This document shows positions 17,672 through 27,591 of a stretch of 43,781 nt of DNA, in pieces. Source of the DNA: Gammaproteobacteria bacterium (GTDB lineage: Bacteria; Pseudomonadota; Gammaproteobacteria; SZUA-152); NCBI GenBank assembly GCA_015487095.1, contig WFQM01000042.1, positions 1 to 43,781 on the forward strand, read 5' to 3'. The notes beneath the pieces are model-generated. The model did not search any database and was not told where the DNA came from. It saw only the letters and a program-made list of their open reading frames with translations. Within the stretch, counting starts at the first letter, position 1, and the number at the start of each line of letters is the position of its first letter. A program made the translations under genes and the position numbers.

Positions 17672-18286
17672 TTATAGCTGGAAAATATAGCCAATTGAAA
17701 ATAGCGAAATATTTTCTTCAGCAGGAGTAACATTGGATATAGATATGGTGGGTTTCATACTGTAGAAGTCGGCACCAAAACGCACAGCAGATCGGCCACT
17801 GATATGGTAATCGGCACCGATGCCAAAATACACATCAATGTCATCATCGCTACCGGAAACAGAGGGTGTACGTAAACCATATGCCCATCGGGCAAGTCCG
17901 ACTTTGCCAAATAGTGAGAAATCAGTGCTGGCGTGCAGTTTCCCCAGCAGGGCAACTTGTAGCACATTGACTTTTGCTTTATAGGCTCCTTCTGAAGCTT
18001 CTCCCAGATTTGCCCAGCCAAAGTCAATCGCCAGTGCTTCGTTGATGTGGAAGCCGCCGAATATGCCAAGGGCTGCGCTGGAGTCATTGGCTTCGTCATA
18101 CATGGCATTTCCGAGGCTTGCGCCAATGTACATGCTTGATGGTATGTTGGAAGACATGCTGTGTGGTCGGCTGACGATAATATCGTTAGCGGCATATGCA
18201 GATATACTGCTGCACAGTGATAGTACACCAAGGACAAGTACGCCATAGATTGTGCGTGAGTTGTGATGAGTGGTGTCAGGTTTCAT
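17672..18286 (-). CDS. OmpA-type eight-strand outer-membrane beta-barrel protein
   Basis: The 204-residue protein has a signal peptide (to about 33, SISAYA-AND), then an OmpA/OmpX-like barrel. Its strands include YIGASLGNAMY, AALGIFGGFHINEALAIDFGWANLG, VNVLQVALLGKL, FSLFGKVGLARWAYG, DVYFGIGADYHI and AVRFGADFYSM, and it ends in ISLFSIGYIFQL with the expected alternating pattern. There is no C-terminal peptidoglycan-binding domain. The start at 18286 is chosen because AAGGAG lies 6 bases upstream; the longer TTG-initiated frame would include this site. The function is unknown; similar small barrels respond to stress or bind surfaces. It shares the terminator with lpoB. Confidence 0.82.
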   Translation of the reverse strand: MKPDTTHHNSRTIYGVLVLGVLSLCSSISAYAANDIIVSRPHSMSSNIPSSMYIGASLGNAMYDEANDSSAALGIFGGFHINEALAIDFGWANLGEASEGAYKAKVNVLQVALLGKLHASTDFSLFGKVGLARWAYGLRTPSVSGSDDDIDVYFGIGADYHISGRSAVRFGADFYSMKPTISISNVTPAEENISLFSIGYIFQL

Positions 18287-18402
18287 GGGGAACTCCTTGT
18301 GAATCAATGTTAAATGGGTAGGTGCTGGAGCAAGGTGACAGAGTATGTGTCAATCGCTGAAGTTTCAACCTGAAGTAACAAACTTCCCCAAAACCTTATT
18401 AA

Positions 18403-20784
18403 TCAGTTGTGCAGAGTAAAATAAAAGGCCGCTCCTTTTCCTGTTTCCGCCGTGGCCCATACGCGCCCTGCATGGCGGTTAATAATACGTTGCACTGTGG
18501 CCAGACCAATGCCTGTGCCTTCAAATTCCCGGTCAGAATGCAGCCGTTTAAATGGGGTAAATAATCGTTCTGCGTATTTCATGTCAAAGCCTGCACCGTT
18601 GTCGCGCAGACAAAATACGGTTTCACCTTGTTCATTCTTTTTCGCATTAAAGCTTATAGTTGCATGGTCAGTTTTAGACGTGTATTTCCACGCATTGCCA
18701 ATGAGGTTTTCCAACAGTACATGTATCAGCCGGTGGTCAGCCGAGGCTAATATTTCACTTTGAATGTTAATGCTGACTTTACGGTCGGTATCGTAGTGTT
18801 GTAGTTTATTGAAAAGATCCTGGGCCATGCTGGACAAATTGAGTGACTCCCGTTCGACATTGCCACGGGATACCCGAGACAGCACCAGCAGATCATCAAT
18901 GAGTTGCCCCATGCGCTGCGCACTGCTGCGAATGCGTTGTAGTTGCTGTTGGCCTTCCTTGTTTAGTTGTTTGGTATGATCTTCCTGCAATACCCGACTG
19001 AAACCATCGATGTGACGTAGTGGTGCGCGTAAATCGTGTGACACGGAGTAGCTGAATGACTCCAGCTCCTGATTGATGTTAGTCAATTCCGTGGTGCGTT
19101 GTTCTACCAGCTCCTCTAAATGCTCGCGATGTGCTTTAAGCTCTATTTCGGTGTTGATGCGTTTGGTCACATCGTTTACCAGTGATGCAACACCGATAAC
19201 TTCTCCGTTATCTGCTACCAGAGGTGTGTTGTACCATTCGCAGGTAATATTTTTTTTGTTTTTGGTGATATTGCGGTTGGTGCTGCGGGTGCCACCATGA
19301 TTTTCCATAAGAGCCTGCCAGATGGCATCCACACAGGGTAGGGATTCATCGGAAATAATCAGTTCAGTGGCGGTTTTCCCCAGAGCTTCCTGCTTGCTGT
19401 AACCAAAGATTTTTTCTGCGGCAGGGTTCCAGTCCGTTACACAAAAATGGATGTCCCATTCGATGACGCCAAGTGGGGTTTGCTGCACATGCAAGGCCAG
19501 TTTTTGTCGTGTATTTTCGAGTCGTCGATGAATCTTGTCACGTTCAAGCTCTGCCGAGGCTCTTGCAGCAAAAATTTCCAGAATCTCGGCAAGTTGTTGT
19601 TGCAGTTTCATCGGCTTGCTGTCGAGTATTTCGATTAGGCCAATGACCCGATTGTCGCTACTAAACAGTGGGACGCCAATAAAACTGTCTACTCCCATAT
19701 CAACCAGCAACTGATCATCCGGGTACAGTTGTTGTACATTGTGGGGGTGACAGCAGCTACCCTTGTCAAGTACATTGGCACAGGGTGTGCCGAACAGGGA
19801 GTAAGACATGTTGTCTGCAATACTGCCATGAGCAAAAACCGATAAGGTATTAATGGTCTCGGGATTATCGTCATCGCGCAAACCAATAAAGGCATAATCG
19901 GCATCAAAAAGCTTGGCCAGATGGGTTACCATTTGCTGGTAAAATGCATCCCCACTTTCTGCGGAAACACCGGCCGCAATATTTTTGATGGACTCTTCTG
20001 TACGTTTGCGTTCCCTAATATCACGTATGGTGGCGATAACTGCCGGGGTGCCGGGAGCATTGCGTCCTTCCAGTTTGCGCAAGCGAACTTCTACGGGAAA
20101 TGATTTACTCTTGCTATCCTTGGCCAGCCATTCGAAGTCGAGTTCTTCACCGCTCAAGACCCGACGCATACATTCGCTCACCAGTGGTAGGCTATCAGGG
20201 TCGGCAGAGACATCAGCTATGCTGAGGTTACGCATTTCCTCCATCGTGTAATGGTAGCGCTGTGCGGCGTTGTGGTTAACGTCGAGAATACGCCCGGTGC
20301 AATCATGAATAAAAATCATGTCGGGTGAAGCGCGATACATGGCATCGAGCAACGCAGTATGTTCTTGCAGGGTTTGTTCTGCCTGTTTGTCCCTGCTGGT
20401 ATCAAACATGAAACCTTGCAACCGCGCTGGCCTGCCATCTTCGATAACGATATTGACATAATCCAGAATCCACACACTGTGGCCATCGCGGTGGATCATG
20501 CGATATTCAAAATTATAATCCTTGCCTCTTTGTGAGGCTTCCATGCAATAGACGAGAGCGGCCTGACGGTCATCGGGATGGATGTGTGTACTCCAAAAAT
20601 CTGTTTCGTACCACTGCTCCACAGGATAACCGAGTATCTTTTCTGCCTGTGGGCCTACATAGGTAAACTGGAAGGTAACAAAATCCACAATCCAGGGAAT
20701 GCCTGTGGTGGACTCAATCATGCCCCTGAAATGTTTTTCACTGATTTTGCTTTGAGACAAATTGTGTTTAATGCTTTTATTCAT
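18403..20784 (-). CDS. Soluble PAS-PAS-GAF-PAS histidine kinase (orphan)
   Basis: The 793-residue kinase has no membrane segment or signal peptide, so it senses a cytoplasmic cue. The order is PAS 1 (about 20-135, with a PAC-like end), PAS 2 (140-260), GAF (265-415), PAS 3 (425-545), a short coiled coil, HisKA with H583 in FSYSVSHDLRAPLRHIDGF, and HATPase with N697 (ENLIGNAWKYTS), DNGAGFD 728-734 and GTGIGLA 756-762. The SHDLRAPLRHIDGFS type resembles phytochrome-like and bacteriophytochrome-related kinases. GAF contains the NVLDKGSCCHPHNVQQ stretch with adjacent cysteines and histidines (residues 338-350), which may bind a ligand; no chromophore cysteine is evident. No response regulator is adjacent. 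A palindromic element starts 15 bases before the start codon. Confidence 0.92.
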   Translation of the reverse strand: MNKSIKHNLSQSKISEKHFRGMIESTTGIPWIVDFVTFQFTYVGPQAEKILGYPVEQWYETDFWSTHIHPDDRQAALVYCMEASQRGKDYNFEYRMIHRDGHSVWILDYVNIVIEDGRPARLQGFMFDTSRDKQAEQTLQEHTALLDAMYRASPDMIFIHDCTGRILDVNHNAAQRYHYTMEEMRNLSIADVSADPDSLPLVSECMRRVLSGEELDFEWLAKDSKSKSFPVEVRLRKLEGRNAPGTPAVIATIRDIRERKRTEESIKNIAAGVSAESGDAFYQQMVTHLAKLFDADYAFIGLRDDDNPETINTLSVFAHGSIADNMSYSLFGTPCANVLDKGSCCHPHNVQQLYPDDQLLVDMGVDSFIGVPLFSSDNRVIGLIEILDSKPMKLQQQLAEILEIFAARASAELERDKIHRRLENTRQKLALHVQQTPLGVIEWDIHFCVTDWNPAAEKIFGYSKQEALGKTATELIISDESLPCVDAIWQALMENHGGTRSTNRNITKNKKNITCEWYNTPLVADNGEVIGVASLVNDVTKRINTEIELKAHREHLEELVEQRTTELTNINQELESFSYSVSHDLRAPLRHIDGFSRVLQEDHTKQLNKEGQQQLQRIRSSAQRMGQLIDDLLVLSRVSRGNVERESLNLSSMAQDLFNKLQHYDTDRKVSINIQSEILASADHRLIHVLLENLIGNAWKYTSKTDHATISFNAKKNEQGETVFCLRDNGAGFDMKYAERLFTPFKRLHSDREFEGTGIGLATVQRIINRHAGRVWATAETGKGAAFYFTLHN

Positions 20785-20798
20785 TTTCGAGCCTGAGC

Positions 20799-20961
20799 CA
20801 GGAGCCTGCCCGAGAATGAAAAGCCTGCTGCGGAAAGTCCATTTTGGTCACATTCCCCGTTCATTTTCGTTAAATAGAACCACTATTCGCCTTAAATAAA
20901 CAAAAAACTGACCTCAAAATGGTTTTCCCGCGCGACGACTTTCATTCTCAGACAGGCCCTG
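20799..20961. repeat. Palindromic MITE-like element, family C
   Basis: CAGGAGCCTGCCCGAGAATG at the left returns inverted at the right (CATTCTCAGACAGGCCCTG), and the match continues through about 50 bases on each side with some mismatches, covering CCATTTTGG versus CCTCAAAATGG. It could fold into a long imperfect hairpin. It separates the kinase start codon from the neighbouring family B element. It has no coding capacity. Confidence 0.7.
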
Positions 20962-20988
20962 AGTGACGGATTGCTGTCAGAAATGATG

Positions 20989-21167
20989 ATCCTAAATTAA
21001 TCAGTTGGGCCTACTGCGAACGTCTAATGCACTCAATCTAAATGACTTTTTCGAACATTTTGAACTCACCGTATGGGTGATACGCTTTCATTCAAAATAA
21101 CCGAAAAAGTCATTGATCTTGAGCACTTTAGCCGCTCTTGCGACGGCTCAACTGATTAATTTAGGAT
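20989..21167. repeat. Palindromic MITE-like element, family B, copy 1
   Basis: The element is bounded by a perfect 19-base inverted repeat (ATCCTAAATTAATCAGTTG and its complement) and contains a second perfect 13-base inverted pair, AATGACTTTTTCG at 21041-21053 with its complement at 21102-21114. A second copy at 30581-30747 differs at about eight positions over some 163 bases. Two conserved copies with shared ends in one window support a mobile or once-mobile, non-autonomous repeat. It lies in the promoter region between the kinase gene and leuS. The remaining 21168-21400 in front of leuS shows no other feature I can name. Confidence 0.88.
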
Positions 21168-21370
21168 GATCACTGGATGCTACACAACATATCTGCACCT
21201 TCATACCGAAACTTCAGTTTATTTCCTCAAAAATACTTTGGAAACAAAGTGATGTGCCAATGAGCGGAATAGCTCGGGCAACCGGAGTTCAGCAAGCCAA
21301 TTCTGGTGCCCGGACAGGAGAGTGCGGTATCCTGTACATCTTTTTTTAAACTTTTTCAGGCACTTTATAA

Positions 21371-23878
<2,508 letters not shown>

Positions 23879-24214
23879 GACATGCCAATGAAAGATCTAC
23901 ATGATGCTCTTGCTTCCGAAGTTTTATCACTTTATAAAAGAGGCTCTTCAGCAATGTCATCAAGTTAAGCACATTTGGTCAAAAACTGGAGTTACCTGGA
24001 GGCCTGTCGCTTTCTCGAATTCAGTGCTTGTAAACGCAGAGGTCACAGAGACACAGAGAAAAACACTAAAACCTCTGTGTCTCTGCAACAGGCTCTATGT
24101 TTTTTATTTCCACTCTTAACTTGATAATATTAACCACTCCGGCTGTTCATAGTGGAAATGCCCTGCTAAATGGCTGCTTTTACGTGATTTTATACTTGAG
24201 TAGATAGCCATCCT
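23879..24214. other. Intergenic region with GCAGAG repeat, copy 2
   Basis: The 336 bases between the convergent leuS and glycosyltransferase fusion genes hold a dispersed repeat at 24033-24088. It starts AACGCAGAGGTCACAGAGAC, passes through GAGAAAAACAC and returns as CCTCTGTGTCTCTGC, so it can form a stem-loop. The first part is closely similar to the copy at 12848-12906. The rest has no convincing gene or terminator. Confidence 0.6.
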
Positions 24215-26287
24215 CTACGACGACACTCCACTGCCCAGTCGTTTCTCCCGTCGCAATGCCCACAATGCGGCATATTTATTGAACGCACCTTGTGCATAGG
24301 TCACTGCCACCACAAATCCTGCCGGCCCGTCCAAAAAACCTAACCGTATAAAGTAGATCAAAATAAAATTCCATAATGAGCGAAGCGCAGCGATGGGCAG
24401 GCCTCCGCCCCATTTGCCCGCCGCAAACCGTTTCTGTCCACCCAGCCAGGCATATTTGGCGCTTTTTTGCAGGGCATGTCCGTAATGGCGATGCGTATAG
24501 TGATACAAGCGACCTTCAAGTGTGCCTTTTTTACCCGGTGCCAGCACCACATGTTCGTGTACTTGGGCATCGGTAAAACGCGCGCCTTCGCGTTTGAATA
24601 AGCGTCGTGGCGCGCGGGCGCTGCGGCCAAAATCCATGCGATGTCCGTAGACCATTACGGCCCAGGGTGTGCGATAACCGACACATTCAGGATTGTCCGT
24701 TAATGCGGCATCAATGTCATGACGCAATTCGGGGGAAACACGTTCATCGGCATCAATGGAAAGTACCCAATCACAGCTGGCCTTTTCCAGGGCGCGCTGT
24801 TTTTGCGGGCCATAGCCGGGCCAGTCGGTTTCAAATACCTTGTCGGTATAACGCCGGGCAATGTCTACGGTGTTGTCGGAAGAGCCGCTGTCCAACACGA
24901 TGATTTCATCTGCCCAGTTGGCGACGGATTGCAGGCAGGGTTCAATGCGGTCGGCTTCGTCCTGGGCGATGATGGTGACCGACAGACTTTGTTTGCGTTT
25001 AACGGGTTCGCTGCGTGCCATGCGTGATTGCGTGCAAATAGCCGCAAAAATCACCGCCAGATAAAATGCCAAGAAACTTACCGGCCGCACTCGTTCCAGA
25101 ATCGCTTCGGAAAAACCAAAACTCATGTAGGCGACAATCAGCAACAATCCGGCCAGTGCAAGACGTTGTGTATCGGGTGTTTTACCTCGTCGGATAACAT
25201 CCATCAGTAATTTGGCGGGTATCAAAAACAGCAGCAAAATAGCCACGAAAGCGACGCTGCCTCCACCTACCATGGCGGCAAAAAACTGATTATGTGGGTG
25301 TCCCCATGTGGCAGCAGAGCGATTGCGTAAGCCCGCATCCACTAGCACTTGTGCATTTTCTTTATAGTGGCCCCAGCCCACTCCGAGCAGTGGGTTGTTT
25401 AAATAAATTTGCCACGCTGCTTGCCACATTTCCAGACGGGTACCTACAGAGCTACCGCGTGTGCCGTCATTGATGTTGCTTTGAAAGTAGGCGCTGAGAT
25501 TATCGGTGGTGCGCGTTACGGTTTTTTGTACGCCTGTGGCAGGGATAAAATAAGCCGATGCCAGAATAAGCAGTGATGCCGTTACTGCTATCCAGCGTTG
25601 CCATACTGGAATACGGGCACGGGCATACCAGGCGAAGACCAGAACCAAAAAAGGAATTGCCAGCCAACCGCCACGGGCATGGGAGAGTGCGCTGGCCAGC
25701 AAAGCCAGTAAGACGGCAAGCAGGGGAAGAATGATTTGCCAGCGGGCCCGCTCTCGAAACCAGCCAGCACCTGCCAGAGACATGACTCCCATAGCCAGAG
25801 CCAGGTCACCAAAGATGATGGGGTGGGTGATGCCTTTTGCCCGACCAATATTCATTGGCCCCCATACTTGATACATGGCAACTCCGGCGGCAACCACGGA
25901 GCCTGCTAACAAGCCATACCAGAATGCAGCGAGACTCACACCGACGCGGCGTAAAAATACATAGGCGGGAATCACCAGTAACAGGCGTGCAAACTTGCTG
26001 AGTTTTTTAACACCGGCATCATCGATACCGCCCAGCAGGGTGGTCAGTAATGCTGCCAGAAAAAAGAAACTCACGGCAAAATACAGCAGTTTTTCTTCGC
26101 GGGTTGCTTGGATGCTGCCTCGCTGTTGCCAGGCAATGCCAAACCCGGCCAGTGCCAGCAACCCGAGTCCGAGTCCGTCAGCAGGCCGCAGCACCAGTAT
26201 TAATGCGGGAAACAAAAAAATCACAGCGGCGGCAAAACCGTGTGTTATTTTGGCGGATGTCGCTTGTATTGTGATGTTGTCAGTCAC
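24215..26287 (-). CDS. Fusion of WaaL-type O-antigen ligase and family-2 LPS glycosyltransferase
   Basis: The 690-residue protein joins two envelope enzymes. Residues 1-420 are a polytopic inner-membrane ligase/polymerase (Wzy_C/WaaL type) with about ten helices, the SHARGGWLA motif at 202-210 and a periplasmic loop carrying NPLLGVGWGHYKE and the key histidines in GHPHNQFF (H330, H332). Residues about 435-690 are a cytoplasmic GT-A glycosyltransferase of the WaaE/KdtX group: SVTIIAQDEADRIEPCLQS, DEIIVLDSGSSDNT, the IDADER metal-binding motif at 511-516, and a C-terminal amphipathic region typical of core-sugar transferases. One chain might couple core-sugar addition with polymer ligation, although the two active sites would lie on opposite sides of the membrane. 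The start is a GTG without a clear ribosome site. No other LPS genes are adjacent. Confidence 0.88.
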   Translation of the reverse strand: MTDNITIQATSAKITHGFAAAVIFLFPALILVLRPADGLGLGLLALAGFGIAWQQRGSIQATREEKLLYFAVSFFFLAALLTTLLGGIDDAGVKKLSKFARLLLVIPAYVFLRRVGVSLAAFWYGLLAGSVVAAGVAMYQVWGPMNIGRAKGITHPIIFGDLALAMGVMSLAGAGWFRERARWQIILPLLAVLLALLASALSHARGGWLAIPFLVLVFAWYARARIPVWQRWIAVTASLLILASAYFIPATGVQKTVTRTTDNLSAYFQSNINDGTRGSSVGTRLEMWQAAWQIYLNNPLLGVGWGHYKENAQVLVDAGLRNRSAATWGHPHNQFFAAMVGGGSVAFVAILLLFLIPAKLLMDVIRRGKTPDTQRLALAGLLLIVAYMSFGFSEAILERVRPVSFLAFYLAVIFAAICTQSRMARSEPVKRKQSLSVTIIAQDEADRIEPCLQSVANWADEIIVLDSGSSDNTVDIARRYTDKVFETDWPGYGPQKQRALEKASCDWVLSIDADERVSPELRHDIDAALTDNPECVGYRTPWAVMVYGHRMDFGRSARAPRRLFKREGARFTDAQVHEHVVLAPGKKGTLEGRLYHYTHRHYGHALQKSAKYAWLGGQKRFAAGKWGGGLPIAALRSLWNFILIYFIRLGFLDGPAGFVVAVTYAQGAFNKYAALWALRREKRLGSGVSS

Positions 26288-26347
26288 AGAAAACCGTGAT
26301 CAATGTGGCCACAAAAGGTAAAAGTCATGCTCACGGAATAACGGTAT

Positions 26348-26548
26348 TTAGTCTTTCAACGTGTAATCTGCACCGCAATACGGACATTTGGCTTTACCGG
26401 TTTTTTCGATAGGCAGATACACTTTGGGATGCGAATTCCACAGGCTCATGCCATCCATGGGGCAGTGCAGGGGCAAGTCCGCATGGCTCACTTCGTAGTG
26501 ATTTTCCGCATTGGGCTGAATTTCAGTGCTGCTTTGTGTTTGACTCAT
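26348..26548 (-). CDS. Small CHCC zinc-finger domain protein
   Basis: The 66-residue protein ends with the CHCC zinc-finger arrangement: LHCPMDGMSLWNSHPKVYLP followed by KAKCPYCGADYTL, giving C, H, C and C ligands like those in the NDUFS6-type zinc-finger family. A serine/glutamine-rich N-terminal tail comes before it. I take ATG 26548 because a purine-rich GAAAGGGAAAG lies just before it. It is close to ilvE (35 bases) and probably co-transcribed with it; this pairing is common in Gammaproteobacteria. The exact function in bacteria is not established. Confidence 0.88.
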   Translation of the reverse strand: MSQTQSSTEIQPNAENHYEVSHADLPLHCPMDGMSLWNSHPKVYLPIEKTGKAKCPYCGADYTLKD

Positions 26549-26583
26549 ATTTCTTTCCCTTTCGACAAAATTCACCGCAGCAT

Positions 26584-27510
26584 TTATGCCACCGGTGTTA
26601 ACCAGTCCTGATGATCCGGGTGCCGACCATGCACTACGTCAAAATACAATGTTTGTAATTTTTCTGTCATTGGGCCTCGGCCACCATTGCCAATTTCACG
26701 GCGGTCCAGTTCACGAATCGGGGTGACTTCTGCGGCTGTGCCGGTAAAAAATGCTTCATCGGCGACATAGACTTCATCGCGGGTGATACGTTTTTCACGT
26801 ACTTCATAACCCAGTTCAGCAGCCAAAACCAAAATCGTTTCACGGGTGATGCCTTCCAGTGCCGAGGTCAATTCTGGTGTATAAATCACGCCATTGCGCA
26901 CCATGAAAAAATTCTCGCCACTGCCTTCAGCGACAAAACCATCCACATCCAGCAGCAAAGCTTCGTCGTAACCATCCGCCATAGCTTCTTGTAAAGCCAT
27001 GATGGAATTAATGTAATTACCGTTAGACTTGGCTTTGCACATGGTGACGTTCACATGGTGCCGGGTGAAGGATGAGGTTTTTATGCGAATACCTTTTTCC
27101 ATACCCTCGGCACCCAGATATGAGCCCCAGGCCCATGCGGCAACCATAACGTGGGTTTGCAAATTATCGGCACGCAGGCCCATACCTTCGGAGCCATAAA
27201 AACACATAGGGCGTAGATAACCACTCTCTAGTTTGTTTTCGCGCACGGCGGCGCGCTGTGCTTCGTTCAGTGTCTCTTTATCAAAAGGCATACTCATGCC
27301 CAGAATTTTCGCCGAGCGAAACAAACGGTCGGTATGTTCCTGCAAACGAAATATAGCTGGACCTTTGCTGTCAGTATTGTAGGCGCGTACACCTTCAAAC
27401 ACGCCCATGCCATAATGCAGGGTGTGAGTGAGTACATGCACTTTGGCATCACGCCAGTTCACCAGTTCACCATCCATCCAGATGACGCCATCGCGATCAT
27501 CCATCGACAT
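26584..27510 (-). CDS. ilvE: Branched-chain amino acid aminotransferase IlvE
   Basis: IlvE makes the final transamination for valine, leucine and isoleucine. The 308-residue fold-type IV PLP enzyme shows THTLHYGMGVFEGVRAY near residues 28-44, the PLP lysine K161 in AKSNGNYINSIMALQEA, and the GSGENFF block near 200. FTGTAAEVTPIRELD near 258 is also typical. I begin at ATG 27510 (SMDDRDGVIWMDGEL) because it matches the usual start and has GGGAGAAAG upstream; an in-frame ATG lies at 27525. It follows glnE on the same strand, 81 bases downstream. Confidence 0.96.
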   Translation of the reverse strand: MSMDDRDGVIWMDGELVNWRDAKVHVLTHTLHYGMGVFEGVRAYNTDSKGPAIFRLQEHTDRLFRSAKILGMSMPFDKETLNEAQRAAVRENKLESGYLRPMCFYGSEGMGLRADNLQTHVMVAAWAWGSYLGAEGMEKGIRIKTSSFTRHHVNVTMCKAKSNGNYINSIMALQEAMADGYDEALLLDVDGFVAEGSGENFFMVRNGVIYTPELTSALEGITRETILVLAAELGYEVREKRITRDEVYVADEAFFTGTAAEVTPIRELDRREIGNGGRGPMTEKLQTLYFDVVHGRHPDHQDWLTPVA

Positions 27511-27591
27511 GCTGCTTTCTCCCATTCATTTTCATGTGTTTCTGTTTGTTCTCATTTTTATCTAACTTAGGTTTAAAAAATATACGCCCGG

